Below are positions 1 to 9,425 of a stretch of 64,000 nt of DNA, piece by piece. The DNA comes from Sphingomonas sp. CROZ-RG-20F-R02-07 (GTDB taxonomy: Bacteria; Pseudomonadota; Alphaproteobacteria; Sphingomonadales; Sphingomonadaceae). Location of the stretch: positions 248,001 through 312,000 of the forward strand of contig NZ_JAKNQJ010000004.1 in assembly GCF_022662335.1 (NCBI RefSeq), written 5' to 3'. A program made the position numbers and the translations under genes. Below the pieces are notes generated by a model. That model was not told where the DNA came from. It did not search any database and saw only the letters and a list, made by a program, of their open reading frames with translations. Every line of letters begins with the position of its first letter. Position 1 is the stretch's first letter.

Positions 1-1170
1 TTCCAGGATCCGCTTGGCGATGATGTTCAACTGGATCTCGCTCGTGCCGCCCTCGATCGAGTTGGCCTTGGTGCGAAGCCAGGCGCGGGGCGCGGCGCCG
101 CCATGGCTGGCTTCGCTGTCCCATTCGAGCGCGTCCGATCCGCCGGCCGCCATGATGAGTTCGTGGCGGCTCTTGTTCAGCTCGGTGCCGTAATATTTCA
201 TCATGCTCGGCTGGGCCGGGTGGGCACGGCCGGCCTTCAGCTCGTCGATAAACCGTTCGGACATCGCCCCGAACGCCTTGGCACGCACCTCGAACAGCGC
301 GATCGACGCGCGCAGCAGCGGATCGGCCAGCCGGCCGTCATGACCCAGCCCCACCGTCGCAATCGCGCCGATGACCAACGGGTTCTCGCCCTGGCCGCCG
401 AGCCCCATGCCCGAGATCATCTCGCGTTCGTGGCCGAGCAGATATTTGGCTACGTCCCAGCCCTTGTTCTCGTCGTGAACGCGGTTGACCTTGGGCACCT
501 CGACATTGTCGAAAAAGGTCTCGCAAAACGGCGAGTTGCCACTGATGAGCAGGATCGGCTTGGTCGAGACGCCGGGCGAGGCCATGTCGAACAGCACGAA
601 GCTGATCCCGCCCTGCTTTGATTCCTTCGATGTGCGGACGAGGCAGAAGATCCAGTCCGCCTTGTCGGCATAGCTCGTCCACACCTTCTGGCCGTTGACG
701 AGATAATGGTCGCCCTTGTCCTCCGCCGACGTGGCGAGGCCGGCGAGATCGGAACCGGCATTGGGTTCGGAATAGCCCTGGCACCAGCGGATCTCGCCGC
801 GCGCGATCTTGGTCAGGTGGTCGAGCTTCTGCTCCTCGGTGCCGTATTTGAGCAAAGCGGGCCCGAGCATCGAGATGCCGAACGAATTCAGCGGATTGCG
901 CGCGTGGATCGCGGCCATCTCTTCGCGCAGGATCTTGGTTTCGGCCGGGCTGAGCCCGCCGCCGCCATAGGCCTTGGGCCAATCGGGCACGGCCCAGCCC
1001 TTGGCCGCCATCCGGTCGAGCCAGTCCTTCTGCGCCGGGCTCGATGGCGTGAAGTTGCGGCCGCCCCAGCAGACGTCCTTGTCGGTGCGGACCGGCTCGC
1101 GCATCTCGGGCGGACAGTTCTCCGCCAGCCAGGCGCGGGTTTCGGTGCGGAAGGTGTCGAGATCGCTCAC
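1..1170 (-). CDS. Acyl-CoA dehydrogenase (3' end cut by window edge)
   Basis: This flavoenzyme family oxidises acyl-CoA to trans-2-enoyl-CoA and passes electrons to ETF. I translated 390 open codons on the minus strand; the frame is still open at base 1, so the extreme C-terminus is missing. The family motif [15 protein letters not shown] lies at about residues 131-145 and the C-terminal signature [11 protein letters not shown] near residues 374-384, so probably only a few residues are lost. The GTG start overlaps the stop of the upstream fadJ-like gene (GTGA), which implies translational coupling and use in the same beta-oxidation route. Substrate chain length cannot be read from the sequence; the E-P-N-A-G-S-D motif style fits the FadE17/26-like acyl-CoA dehydrogenases common in actinobacteria and sphingomonads, which is inference. 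Confidence 0.93.
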   Translation of the reverse strand, partial: MSDLDTFRTETRAWLAENCPPEMREPVRTDKDVCWGGRNFTPSSPAQKDWLDRMAAKGWAVPDWPKAYGGGGLSPAETKILREEMAAIHARNPLNSFGISMLGPALLKYGTEEQKLDHLTKIARGEIRWCQGYSEPNAGSDLAGLATSAEDKGDHYLVNGQKVWTSYADKADWIFCLVRTSKESKQGGISFVLFDMASPGVSTKPILLISGNSPFCETFFDNVEVPKVNRVHDENKGWDVAKYLLGHEREMISGMGLGGQGENPLVIGAIATVGLGHDGRLADPLLRASIALFEVRAKAFGAMSERFIDELKAGRAHPAQPSMMKYYGTELNKSRHELIMAAGGSDALEWDSEASHGGAAPRAWLRTKANSIEGGTSEIQLNIIAKRILE

Positions 1171-3182
1171 TTGATGGTTCCGTTCTTCAGGCTCTGCGCG
1201 ACGGTGAAGCCGTGCTTTTCCAATCCCTTGACGACCTTGTCATAGCCTTCGGTCTTGGCCCAGAACATCGGGCCACCACGGTAGATGGGCCAGCCATAGC
1301 CATAGATCCACACGACATCGACATCGCTCGCGCGCTGCGCCTTGCCTTCTTCGAGGATCAGCGCGCCTTCGTTCACCATCGGATAGAGCGTGCGCTCGAC
1401 GATCTCCTCGTCGGTGATCTCGCGGACATTGCTGCCCGATTTGGCGCGGAACTCCTCGATGATCTCGGCGACGCGGGGCGAGGGGGTCGGCTGCCGCTTC
1501 TCGTCATAATCGTAGAAACCGGCCTGTTTCTTCTGCCCCCATCGCCCTTCGGCGGCGAGCGCGTCGCGAATGTTCTCGATGCGGCTCGGATCGCGATGCC
1601 AACCGATGTCCACGCCCGCCAGATCGCTCATTTGGAACGGCCCCATCGGCATGCCGAACGCGACATGGACGCGGTCGATCTGCTCGGGGGTCGCACCCTC
1701 CATCAGCAATTTGTTCGCCTCGACCTGGCGCGGCATCAGCATGCGGTTGCCGATGAAGCCATAGGTGACGCCGGCCACGACCGCGACCTTCTTGATCCTC
1801 TTGGCGAGCGCCATGACCGTCGCCAGCACGTCGTTCGCGGTCTTTTCCCCGCGCACGACCTCCAGCAGCTTCATGACGTTGGCGGGCGAGAAGAAGTGCA
1901 TGCCGACGACGTCCTGCGGACGCCTGGTGCACGCCGCGATCTCGTCGATGTCGAGGTAGGACGTGTTCGAGGCGAGGATCGCGCCGGGTTTGCAGATCGC
2001 ATCCAGCTTGGTGAAGATGTCCTTCTTCACCTCCATGGTCTCGTACACCGCCTCGATCACCAGATCGCATTCCGCCAACGCGGCGAAATCGAGCGTCGGA
2101 TTGAGCGCGCCCATGGCGGCCTCGACCTGCCCGGGCTTCAGCCGGCCCTTGGCGGCGGACGCCTCGTAATTCTTGCGCACCACGCCGGTGCCGCGATCGA
2201 GCGCCTCCTGCTGCATTTCCACGATCGTCACCGGGATGCCGGCCGACAGGAAGTTCATCGCGATGCCGCCACCCATCGTGCCGGCGCCGATCACGCCCAC
2301 GCGCTTGATGTCGCGCAGCGTGGTGTCGGCGGGAACGTCGTCGATCTTGGCGGCCTGCCGCTCGGCGAAGAAGATGTGGCGCTGTGCGGCGGACTGGACG
2401 CCGGTCATCAGCCGCATGAACTCCTGCCGCTCGAACGCGATGCCGTCGGCGAAGCTCGAACCATCGGTTGCCTTTTCGACGCAGGCGATGTTCGCGGCGG
2501 GCGCTTCGAAGCCACGGAACCGGCGTGCATTCTCCTTCTTGAAGGCGGCCACCGCCTCCGGATCGGGCTGGGCGGTCTTTTCGGATGCGCGGGGCAGGGG
2601 GCGCTTGTGCGCAACTTCCTGCGCGAAGGCGATCGCGTCGGCGACGAGACTGTCCTCGCCGACGATCCGGTCGATCAGCCCGGTATCCAGCGCCGTCTTC
2701 GCCGAGATCGGATCGCCCTTCGCCGTCATCTCCAGCGCGAGCTTCACGCCCGCGATCCGCGGAATGCGTTGCGTGCCGCCCGCACCCGGCAGCAGGCCGA
2801 GCTTCACCTCGGGCGTGCCGATCTTCGCCGACGGCACCGCGACCCGGTAGTGGCAGCCAAGCGTCACCTCGCATCCGCCACCCAGCGCCGTGCCGTGGAT
2901 CGCCGCGACCACCGGCTTGGACGACGCCTCGATCATGTCCACGACCATGGGGAGGCCCGGCTCGACCGGCGGCTTGCCGAATTCGGTGATGTCGGCGCCC
3001 GCGAAAAAGGTGCGGCCGTCGCAGCGGATCACCATCGCGGCAACGCTGTCGTCGTTCACGCCCTGTTTGATCGCGGCTTCCAGCCCCTGGCGGACGGCGG
3101 CGCCCAGCGCGTTGACGGGCGGATTGTTCGACACGATCACGAGCACATCGCCGTGGCGCTCGGTGCGGATGGGGGACGTCAT
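1167..3182 (-). CDS. fadJ: Bifunctional enoyl-CoA hydratase / 3-hydroxyacyl-CoA dehydrogenase
   Basis: Soluble beta-oxidation enzyme of 671 residues, slightly shorter than E. coli FadB/FadJ (about 715). The N-terminal crotonase domain (about 1-190) has the oxyanion-hole stretch [10 protein letters not shown] and two acidic residues in the expected places (Glu105, Glu125 in GTPEVKLG). The second half has the NAD-binding motif GAGTMGGG near residue 300, the SNTS loop, and the catalytic-His motif GMHFFSP, followed by the C-terminal dehydrogenase domains. It hydrates enoyl-CoA and oxidises the 3-hydroxyacyl-CoA product. It lies 22 bases after the serine hydrolase gene and overlaps the following acyl-CoA dehydrogenase by 4 bases. 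fadJ rather than fadB is chosen only because no thiolase follows within the window; fadB or fadN are alternatives. Confidence 0.93.
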   Translation of the reverse strand: MTSPIRTERHGDVLVIVSNNPPVNALGAAVRQGLEAAIKQGVNDDSVAAMVIRCDGRTFFAGADITEFGKPPVEPGLPMVVDMIEASSKPVVAAIHGTALGGGCEVTLGCHYRVAVPSAKIGTPEVKLGLLPGAGGTQRIPRIAGVKLALEMTAKGDPISAKTALDTGLIDRIVGEDSLVADAIAFAQEVAHKRPLPRASEKTAQPDPEAVAAFKKENARRFRGFEAPAANIACVEKATDGSSFADGIAFERQEFMRLMTGVQSAAQRHIFFAERQAAKIDDVPADTTLRDIKRVGVIGAGTMGGGIAMNFLSAGIPVTIVEMQQEALDRGTGVVRKNYEASAAKGRLKPGQVEAAMGALNPTLDFAALAECDLVIEAVYETMEVKKDIFTKLDAICKPGAILASNTSYLDIDEIAACTRRPQDVVGMHFFSPANVMKLLEVVRGEKTANDVLATVMALAKRIKKVAVVAGVTYGFIGNRMLMPRQVEANKLLMEGATPEQIDRVHVAFGMPMGPFQMSDLAGVDIGWHRDPSRIENIRDALAAEGRWGQKKQAGFYDYDEKRQPTPSPRVAEIIEEFRAKSGSNVREITDEEIVERTLYPMVNEGALILEEGKAQRASDVDVVWIYGYGWPIYRGGPMFWAKTEGYDKVVKGLEKHGFTVAQSLKNGTIK

Positions 3183-3204
3183 TCCTGCTCTCCTGTCATC
3201 GTCG

Positions 3205-4425
3205 TCAGATCAGCGCCGCGTAGATCATGGTCTTCAATTCGCGGCGAATGGGGTAAAGGCTGCTGGGGGCGAGCTGGGTCATGAACACCATGGTGACACG
3301 CTCGACCGGATCGACGAAGAAGGCGGTCGAAAACATGCCGCCCCAATAATATTCGCCCTGCGACCCGGGAATCATCGTCTTGGCGACATCGTCGTTGATC
3401 GCAAAGCCGAGTCCGAAGCCGGTGCCGGCATTGGTCGCCTCGCTGAACAGCGACTTCGACATCGAGGCGAGATCGGACTGGCCGGGCAGATGGTTCCGCG
3501 TCATCAGCTCGAGCGTCTTGCGCCCAAGGATGCGCGCGCCGTCCAGCGTCCCGCCGTTCAGGCACATGGTGCAGAACCGATGATAATCGAGCGCGGTCGA
3601 GACGAGCCCGCCGCCGCCCGAAAGCAGCTGCGGCGGCCGGCTCCACGCGCTGGCGGCGCCACGGTCGAGCATGACGCGGCCCTTGATGGGGTCGAAGGTG
3701 TAGCAGTCGGTCAGGCGATCGACCTTGTCGGCGGGCACCGTGAAGCCGGTATCGTCCATGCCGAGCGGCGCGAAGATTCGTTCGGCGAAGAACCGGTCGA
3801 GCGGCATGCCCGATACGCGCTGCACCACGGCGCCCAGCACGTCGGTCGCGACCGAATAATTCCAGGATTGCCCCGGCGAGAATTCCAGCGGCAGTTCGGC
3901 CAGCGCCGCGACGAAGCCGTCGAGATCATGGTTGCCGTGCCAGCTTTCGATCTTGCCGGCGCGGTAGGCCGCATCGACGTTGGTGCGGTTCTGGAAGCCG
4001 TAGGTGAACCCCGCGGTATGGCGGAGCAGGTCGACCATCCGCATCGGCTCCGCGAGCGGGCGGGTCGAGAAGGGCACGCCGGCGCCCCCGCCTTGATAGA
4101 CCGAGAGCTTGGCGAATTCGGGCAGAATGTGATGGACGGGCGTGTCGAGCGCCACCTTGCCGGCCTCCACCAGCATCATGAACGCCACCGAGGTGATCGG
4201 CTTGGTCATCGATGCGATGCGGAACAGCGACGTCTCGTCGACCGGGGCGCCCTGTTCACGCGCGGCACCGGTGCTGGAGAAATGCGCGATCCGGCCTTCG
4301 CGCGCGACGAGCAGTTGCGCGTTCGGCAATTTGCCGCTCGCCACATAGCGCTCCGCGAGCATCGCATCGATCGCCGCCAGGCGTCCGGCATCGAAGCCGC
4401 AGCTTTCGGGATTTGCAGTCTGCAC
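3205..4425 (-). CDS. Serine hydrolase of the beta-lactamase/esterase EstB family
   Basis: A 406-residue protein of the class C beta-lactamase-like fold. The nucleophile motif SxxK is S72-M-T-K75, and the second catalytic motif is Y190-S-V in WNYSVATD, the form seen in EstB-type esterases rather than true AmpC enzymes. A glycine-rich WGGMFST block stands near the C-terminus where the third motif is expected. There is no clear signal peptide, which also argues for an esterase or transesterase rather than a periplasmic beta-lactamase. It is the first gene of the minus-strand unit that continues into the fadJ-like gene and the acyl-CoA dehydrogenase, so a role in processing an ester or lactone substrate before beta-oxidation is plausible but unproven. 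Confidence 0.85.
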   Translation of the reverse strand: MQTANPESCGFDAGRLAAIDAMLAERYVASGKLPNAQLLVAREGRIAHFSSTGAAREQGAPVDETSLFRIASMTKPITSVAFMMLVEAGKVALDTPVHHILPEFAKLSVYQGGGAGVPFSTRPLAEPMRMVDLLRHTAGFTYGFQNRTNVDAAYRAGKIESWHGNHDLDGFVAALAELPLEFSPGQSWNYSVATDVLGAVVQRVSGMPLDRFFAERIFAPLGMDDTGFTVPADKVDRLTDCYTFDPIKGRVMLDRGAASAWSRPPQLLSGGGGLVSTALDYHRFCTMCLNGGTLDGARILGRKTLELMTRNHLPGQSDLASMSKSLFSEATNAGTGFGLGFAINDDVAKTMIPGSQGEYYWGGMFSTAFFVDPVERVTMVFMTQLAPSSLYPIRRELKTMIYAALI

Positions 4426-4463
4426 GCCATACCTCTGGTTCGAAGCGTCCTGGTCCTATTGCC

Positions 4464-4492
4464 TTGAGCGGCGCAGGAATCAACTCTAACCT
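4464..4492 (+). promoter_or_regulatory. Candidate sigma-70 promoter for the CoA ligase gene
   Basis: TTGAGC, 17 bases, TAACCT in the divergent gap between the serine hydrolase and the CoA ligase. It would place transcription start near 4499, about 45 bases before the chosen start codon. Judged by eye only. Confidence 0.33.
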
Positions 4493-4544
4493 TGCGATCA
4501 GAGCCCCCAGGGGCAAACCCGGAATTCAACTTGGAGTGCGTGCC

Positions 4545-6311
4545 TTGGCCAGCGAACCGATCATCGCCCTCGATCCAGCATGGCCCGCGATGACGATCGC
4601 CGAAACCGAGCGGCTGCTCACGGCGCCGGGCCAGCGGTTCGAGATGGAAACCGTGGCGGTCGACGGGGTGGACACGCGGGTGTGGAAGAACGCGCCGCCC
4701 ACGCTCGGCGGGATCGCCGCTGCCGCCAAGGCGCATGGCGAGCGGCTGTTCGTGATCCATGAGGACGAGCGCATCACCTATGACGCCACCCACCGTGCCA
4801 CCGCGGCGCTGGCGCGGGCGCTGATCGCGCGGGGGGTGGGGAAGGGCGACCGGGTCGCGATCGCCATGCGCAACCTGCCCGAATGGCCGGTCGCGTTCTT
4901 CGCGGCGGTGTCGATCGGCGCGATCGCGGTCCCGCTCAACGCGTGGTGGACGGGCGCGGAGCTGGAATATGGCCTGACCGATTCCGGTGCCCGGGTGCTG
5001 ATCGTGGACGGCGATCGCTACGCCCGGCTGGCGCAGGATCATGCCGCGCTGCCCGCTCTGGAACAGGTGCTGGTGACTCGCGCCACCACGCCGCTCGCAT
5101 CGCCCGCCACGCGGCTGGAGGAGGTGCTGGGCCTGCCGCGCGATTGGGCGAAATTGCCCGATGTCGCCATCCCGCAGGCCGAGGTCGCGCCGGAGGACCC
5201 CGCCACGATCTTCTACACCAGCGGCACGACCGGGCGACCCAAGGGTGCGCTCGGCAGCCACCGCAATCTGACGACGAACATCCTGTCGTCGGGCTATGCC
5301 GCCGCGCGCACCGCGCTGCGCCGGGGCGAGATGCCGGCCCCCCCGGCGCCGCGGACGATGCTGACCGTCATTCCGCTGTTTCACGTCACCGCCTGCTCGG
5401 CGGGGATGATGGGCGCGATCGCCACGGGCAGCACGATGGTGTTCATGCGCCGCTGGGACACGGTGCGCGCGATGGAGATCATCCAGGCCGAGCGGGTGAA
5501 CGTGACCGGCGGCGTGCCGACGATCGCATGGCAGTTGCTCGAACATCCCGATCGCGCGAACTATGATCTCTCCAGCCTCGAATCGATCGCCTATGGCGGT
5601 GCACCGTCCGCGCCCGAGTTGGTGCGGCGCATCCATGAGGAGTTCGGCGCGCTGCCCGGCAATGGCTGGGGCATGACCGAGACGATGGCCACGGTCACCA
5701 ATTTCGGTGGCGAGGATTATCTGAACCGGCCCACCAGCGCCGGGCCGCCCGTCGCCGTAGCCGATCTGCGGATCAGGGACGAGACCGGCACGGTGGACCT
5801 GTCGACGGGCGAGATCGGCGAACTCTGGGTGCGCGGGCCGATGGTGGTGAAGGGCTATTGGAACCGGCCCGAAGCGACTGCGGAGACGTTCGTCGACGGC
5901 TGGGTGCGCACCGGCGATCTGGCGCGGCTGGACGAGGAGGGATTTCTCTACATCGTCGACCGCGCAAAGGACATGGTGATCCGCGGGGGCGAGAACATCT
6001 ATTCGATCGAGGTGGAGAACGTCCTCTATGCGCATCCGGCGGTGACGGACGCCGCGCTGATCGGGCTGCCGCACCGGACGCTCGGCGAGGAGCCGGCCGC
6101 TGTCGTCCATCTCGCGCCGGGCATGACGGCCAGCGAGGCCGAGTTGCAGGCCTGGGTGCGCGTGCGGCTGGCGGCGTTCAAGACGCCGGTGGCGATCCGG
6201 TTCGTGGCGGACACGCTGCCGCGCAACGCCAATGGCAAGATCCTGAAAAAGGATCTGAAGACGCTGTTCGACGATCGGACGGCAAGGGCCGGGGCCGAAG
6301 TTGGCACCTAG
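4545..6311 (+). CDS. Class I adenylate-forming enzyme, probable acyl-CoA ligase
   Basis: ANL-superfamily enzyme that adenylates a carboxylic acid and transfers it to CoA. From the chosen start it has 588 residues, the usual length. Motifs in order: phosphate-binding YTSGTTGRPKG, GWGMTET, the RTGD hinge motif, KDMVIRGGENIYSIEVE, and the C-terminal NANGKILKKDLK with the catalytic lysine. The frame is open further upstream, but a TTG at 4545 has a GGAG Shine-Dalgarno site 8 bases before it; the in-frame ATG at 4590 lacks one, so TTG is preferred with moderate certainty. It is divergent from the beta-oxidation genes and probably supplies their acyl-CoA substrate. The acid it activates is not identifiable. 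Confidence 0.92.
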   Translation: MASEPIIALDPAWPAMTIAETERLLTAPGQRFEMETVAVDGVDTRVWKNAPPTLGGIAAAAKAHGERLFVIHEDERITYDATHRATAALARALIARGVGKGDRVAIAMRNLPEWPVAFFAAVSIGAIAVPLNAWWTGAELEYGLTDSGARVLIVDGDRYARLAQDHAALPALEQVLVTRATTPLASPATRLEEVLGLPRDWAKLPDVAIPQAEVAPEDPATIFYTSGTTGRPKGALGSHRNLTTNILSSGYAAARTALRRGEMPAPPAPRTMLTVIPLFHVTACSAGMMGAIATGSTMVFMRRWDTVRAMEIIQAERVNVTGGVPTIAWQLLEHPDRANYDLSSLESIAYGGAPSAPELVRRIHEEFGALPGNGWGMTETMATVTNFGGEDYLNRPTSAGPPVAVADLRIRDETGTVDLSTGEIGELWVRGPMVVKGYWNRPEATAETFVDGWVRTGDLARLDEEGFLYIVDRAKDMVIRGGENIYSIEVENVLYAHPAVTDAALIGLPHRTLGEEPAAVVHLAPGMTASEAELQAWVRVRLAAFKTPVAIRFVADTLPRNANGKILKKDLKTLFDDRTARAGAEVGT

Positions 6312-6439
6312 AGGGTCCGGCCGGCGGGATTGTTCGAGCGATATCAAAGGCATAGCGCGAAATGGCGCCTGCCCCGATCGCGACCGCACGCCCATCAACG
6401 CCGATGGTGCTCGCCGCGATACCCGGCTAGCATGCGGCC

Positions 6440-7669
6440 ATGGCCGACGATCACAGCAGCACCGAGGCCCATGCGCCGCCGGTCGGGGACAATATCCTGG
6501 GCATTCCCGCCGGAGTCGATGCCGCGGACGCGGTCCGCATCGCCATGCGGCGCGACCGGCTGCTGGCCTCCCTCACGCTGACGGCGGGCGTGGGGCTGGT
6601 GCTCGCCACCCCCTTCGCGCTTAAGTCGGGGTCGGAATTCTTCCTGCCGCTCACCGTATCGCTGGTGATCGCGGTGGCGCTGGTGCCCGTGCTCGAATGG
6701 CTGGAGCGGCGCGGCGTGCCGTCCGCGGTCGCCGCCATGACGTGCGTCGTCGCCTTCCTCGTCGCCGCCAATGTGGCGATCGCCGCGATCGTGGTGCCGG
6801 CCACCGATTTCTTCCGCCTGCTGCCGACGCGGATCGGCCGCATCCAGCACAATCTGGCGCCGCTGCTCGAACTCTATTCGAGCCTCGAAAAATATGTGAA
6901 CAAGACGCTGCGCACCGTCGCGGCAGCACCCATCCGCCAGGCGCCGAGCACCGCCACCGCGCCGCCCAGCTCGATCCTCGAACTCGCCGCGACATCGGCG
7001 CCGACGCTGATCGTGCAGTTCCTGTTCGGGCTGCTGATCGTGTTCTTCTTCCTGTCCGGCTGGACGCGGATGCGGCGGCGCACGATCACCGGCCGCACCA
7101 GCTTCGACGGCGCGATGGCGACGGCGCGCGTGATCCAGGAGGTGGTGGACGACGTCTCGGCCTATCTCGGCACGATCACCGTCATCAACCTGACGCTGGG
7201 CGTCATCACCGGCTTCGCGCTGTGGATGGTGGGCATGCCCTATCCCGCGATGTGGGGCGGGATCGTCGCCATGCTCAACTATATCCCCTATTTCGGCCCG
7301 GTGATCGGCGCGCTGCTGCTGGCGGTGGGCGGGCTCATGACCTTTGCCGACATCTGGCGCGCGTTGCTGCCGCCGGCGATCATGTACGGGCTGCACCTGA
7401 TGGAGGCGAACGTCATAACGCCACTGGTGGTGGGTCACCGGCTGACGATCAGCCCGATCATGATTCTCATCTCGCTCAGCTTCTGGGGATGGGTGTGGGG
7501 CACGACGGGCGCGCTGCTCGCGGTGCCGCTGCTCATCATCCTGCAGACCGTGCTGCGCGCCGCGGGCAAGCCCGATATCGCCGGTTTCCTGTTCGAACAC
7601 GGCACGCTGGTGCAGCCGCCGCGCGGCCGTTCGCGCCGGGCGAACGAAAAGGATGAAACACTTGGTTGA
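6440..7669 (+). CDS. AI-2E family transporter (PerM/TqsA family membrane protein)
   Basis: Integral membrane protein of 409 residues. A pair of hydrophobic helices follows a polar N-terminus of about 35 residues, then comes a less hydrophobic stretch (about 140-185), then further helices including the family-typical LNYIPYFGPVIGA segment near residue 280 and an ISPIMILISL segment near 340. Members export autoinducer-2 or small solutes or act in ion homeostasis; substrate cannot be assigned here. The ATG at 6440 follows a 128-base gap after the CoA ligase, so it may have its own promoter. The C-terminal tail is short and basic. Confidence 0.88.
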   Translation: MADDHSSTEAHAPPVGDNILGIPAGVDAADAVRIAMRRDRLLASLTLTAGVGLVLATPFALKSGSEFFLPLTVSLVIAVALVPVLEWLERRGVPSAVAAMTCVVAFLVAANVAIAAIVVPATDFFRLLPTRIGRIQHNLAPLLELYSSLEKYVNKTLRTVAAAPIRQAPSTATAPPSSILELAATSAPTLIVQFLFGLLIVFFFLSGWTRMRRRTITGRTSFDGAMATARVIQEVVDDVSAYLGTITVINLTLGVITGFALWMVGMPYPAMWGGIVAMLNYIPYFGPVIGALLLAVGGLMTFADIWRALLPPAIMYGLHLMEANVITPLVVGHRLTISPIMILISLSFWGWVWGTTGALLAVPLLIILQTVLRAAGKPDIAGFLFEHGTLVQPPRGRSRRANEKDETLG

Positions 7670-7694
7670 CAGGGTTGGAGGCCTCGCCTAGTTG
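7666..7694 (+). promoter_or_regulatory. Candidate promoter of tRNA-Asp
   Basis: A perfect -35 hexamer TTGACA overlaps the stop codon of the transporter gene; 17 bases later is a weak -10 (TAGTTG). The implied start is near 7701, leaving a leader of about 13 bases before the tRNA. Confidence 0.45.
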
Positions 7695-7713
7695 GCGCCT
7701 CCACGCTGCTTCA

Positions 7714-7790
<77 letters not shown>

Positions 7791-7798
7791 GCGCGCAC

Positions 7799-7819
7799 GC
7801 AAATAGCGAAGCTGTTTGC
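7799..7819 (+). terminator. Hairpin 9 bases after tRNA-Asp
   Basis: A 9-bp stem (GCAAATAGC with GCTGTTTGC, one wobble pair) closes a GAA loop. There is no run of T after it, so it may be a 3' processing or Rho-assisted structure rather than a classical terminator. Confidence 0.4.
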
Positions 7820-8188
7820 GAGACGCGTCAGCGCGACCGCCGGGGCCATGCCCCGTTCGACGTTGCGGGCTTTGCCCGTGGCGCGATCCGCCCCAGCCGC
7901 GGGTTATTCTCACAAGCCATTCCTTGCTCACGCTCGCAATAACGGTCCAGCGACCCGCTGGGACGGTCGAAGCGTTCGCTCCGCAAGCACCGCGCCGCGC
8001 GGTACAGGCCCTTCGACAAGCTCAGGGCGAACGCAGAAGAGGTGACGTCTTCAAACCATCCCCGTTCGTGCTGAGCCGGTCGGAGCACCTGCTCCGCAGC
8101 CAGCCCCCGCATTCGCTACACCCGGTGTTAACCAAGCGCGGCAACGCCTCGGAACTTCAGCGAAACCGCCCGCCACCCTGGGCGCCCC
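7820..8188. other. Non-coding stretch between tRNA-Asp and the DUF2842 gene
   Basis: No convincing gene on either strand; the open frames here are Arg/Ser/Pro-rich and lack ribosome sites. It contains short perfect hairpins (CGGGGC/GCCCCG at 7842-7856 and CGGGC/GCCCG near 7866-7879) and the paired inverted repeat listed separately. Confidence 0.6.
8007..8088. repeat. Paired inverted repeat, copy 1 (arms in reversed order)
   Basis: The arm at 8007-8033 contains CTTCGACAAGCTCAG and ends GCGAACG; the arm at 8062-8088 begins CCGTTCGTGCTGAG. The arms are near reverse complements separated by 28 bases. Compared with the copies near 17.6 and 36.8 kb the arm order is swapped. Confidence 0.8.
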
Positions 8189-8395
8189 CTATCGCCAGCG
8201 CCCCGTCTCCATCCACTGCAGCAGCGGCTTGAGCGGCGCGATCCAGATCATTCCCATTACCAGATAGAACAGGAGCTGCGCGACCCAGTGCCAGCGGCCC
8301 ACCATCGGCGACAGGCTGGCGACGAGCCCGCACCAGAACAGGATCAGCGCCAGGATCGCGAAGATTCCGGCGGGTTTTCGCCAGCTTGGCGTCAT
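8189..8395 (-). CDS. DUF2842 small membrane protein
   Basis: A 68-residue protein with two hydrophobic segments (about residues 10-32 and 38-56) separated by the polar turn MVGRWHW, ending METGRWR. Length, two-helix layout and the WIAPLKPLLQWM ending match the DUF2842 family of alphaproteobacteria, whose function is unknown. Its ATG overlaps the stop of the 5-formyl-THF cyclo-ligase gene (ATGA), so the two are co-translated. A longer in-frame extension exists upstream, but it runs into the cyclo-ligase gene and is rejected. Confidence 0.85.
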   Translation of the reverse strand: MTPSWRKPAGIFAILALILFWCGLVASLSPMVGRWHWVAQLLFYLVMGMIWIAPLKPLLQWMETGRWR

Positions 8396-8925
8396 GGCAC
8401 GATCCAGTCCTGTTCGGTGGCGATGGCGTGAAGTGGCACGTCCCATGGATCGGGCACGAGGCGGTCGACCCGCTGCACGCTCCACGCCACGCCGACGCGC
8501 CAGGCACCCGGATGGGCGGCGAAGGCGCGGTCGTAATGGCCCGCGCCCTGGCCCAGCCGATGGCCCGCGGAATCGAAGCCGAGCAGCGGGGTGAGGATGA
8601 TCGCGGGCACGCGCTCGGCGGCCTCAGGCGCGGGTTGCCGCAGCCCGAACGGACCCGCGGCAAGCGCAATCTCCGCGTCCCAATCGAGAAACCGCAGCGG
8701 CGTCGCGCGATCCACGACATGGGGCAGCGCGAGAATACACCCCGCGGCGCGCGCCGCCTCGAACAGCGGCGCTGGATCGGTCTCGCCCCCCACCGGCACA
8801 TAGCCGGCGACGACGAGGCCCGGCGACAGGCGTTGCAGAAAGGCGTCGTCGACGCGAATCGCGCCGCCGGGATGCGACAGGCGCAGCGCGCGCAGGTGGC
8901 GGCGGAGAGCGACCTTGGCGCTCAT
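8392..8925 (-). CDS. 5-formyltetrahydrofolate cyclo-ligase
   Basis: A 177-residue cytosolic enzyme that converts 5-formyl-THF to 5,10-methenyl-THF using ATP, returning the storage folate to one-carbon metabolism. Family signatures: the basic N-terminus with the arginine-rich helix, YVPVGGETDP (substrate loop), and the C-terminal GHRLGQGAGHYDR loop that binds ATP and metal. Length is at the short end of the family (180-200). It follows the probable 6S RNA on the same strand, and the order zapA, 6S RNA, cyclo-ligase is conserved in proteobacteria, supporting both assignments. The gene is called ygfA or fau in other species. Confidence 0.93.
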   Translation of the reverse strand: MSAKVALRRHLRALRLSHPGGAIRVDDAFLQRLSPGLVVAGYVPVGGETDPAPLFEAARAAGCILALPHVVDRATPLRFLDWDAEIALAAGPFGLRQPAPEAAERVPAIILTPLLGFDSAGHRLGQGAGHYDRAFAAHPGAWRVGVAWSVQRVDRLVPDPWDVPLHAIATEQDWIVP

Positions 8926-8934
8926 GCGGGGTGG

Positions 8935-9095
8935 CTGCGGGGCGGGGTGGCGGGCCCACCATGGCCGTGTGCCGGGTTATCCACTGACGCACGGTACGTC
9001 AGGTGGGAACCATGTACGTCGGACCAGGGTCCGGGCAGGGACAGTCCCCTTTGGATGATGAATAGCCTCAGGGATAATAAAGGCTCGATACCGGG
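8935..9095 (-). ncRNA. ssrS: Probable 6S RNA
   Basis: The gap between zapA and the cyclo-ligase gene holds no open frame but several strong hairpins on the minus strand: GGGAC/GTCCC, CGGACC-CT-GGTCCG and CTGACG/CGTCAG. GGCGGG at the 5' side can pair with CCCGCC at the 3' side to close a long rod. The 5' part (CCCTGAGG, then GGGACTGTCCCTG) resembles the E. coli 6S arrangement. 6S RNA binds the sigma-70 holoenzyme in stationary phase. The call rests mainly on the zapA/fau synteny plus hairpins; both ends are approximate. Confidence 0.57.
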
Positions 9096-9116
9096 CAGAA
9101 CCCGCCGCTTGCCTAT

Positions 9117-9425
9117 CTAGGCGCTCGGCGGGGTTTGCTCAAGGGCGGCGGCAAGGCTTTCGAGCCGTTCGGCGATGCGCGCGAGCGCGGCCTCGCTCAC
9201 CGCGGCGCCCGCCGGCGGGCGGTGGAGCGAATCGTCCAGATCGTCCGCGAGCATCATCGCCACGAAGAACATCGCGCGTTCGGGGCTGAGCCCGCCCGCC
9301 GCACGCTGCGCCATCGGCCAGCGTTCGGCGATCATCGCGCCGAGCAGGTCGACGCGCGCCTCTTCGCCGTCGCGGCAGGCGACGCTGTAGCTGCGGCCGC
9401 CGAAGGACAGGGTCACCTCGGCCAT
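9117..9425 (-). CDS. zapA: Cell division protein ZapA
   Basis: A 102-residue cytosolic FtsZ-ring regulator. The N-terminal part (1-50) has the ZapA beta-strand pattern, with VTLSFGGRSYSVACRDGEE giving the expected strand-turn-strand and hydrophobic helix. The rest is the helical dimerisation arm, here rich in Ala and Glu (residues 75-96). The start is set by the ATG that overlaps the stop of the upstream coiled-coil gene (TGATG). The probable 6S RNA follows directly. ZapA bundles FtsZ filaments at the septum. Confidence 0.88.
   Translation of the reverse strand: MAEVTLSFGGRSYSVACRDGEEARVDLLGAMIAERWPMAQRAAGGLSPERAMFFVAMMLADDLDDSLHRPPAGAAVSEAALARIAERLESLAAALEQTPPSA

Noticed and set aside
6338..6349. 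GCGATATCAAAGG shared by the gaps before the AI-2E transporter and gap genes (second copy at 9798-9810)
   Set aside because: Chance matches of this length are expected dozens of times in 64 kb, and the two sites lie at different distances from their genes.
7816..8232. Open plus-strand frame of 138 codons after tRNA-Asp
   Set aside because: It runs through the inverted repeat and into the DUF2842 gene, with shadow-like composition and no ribosome site.
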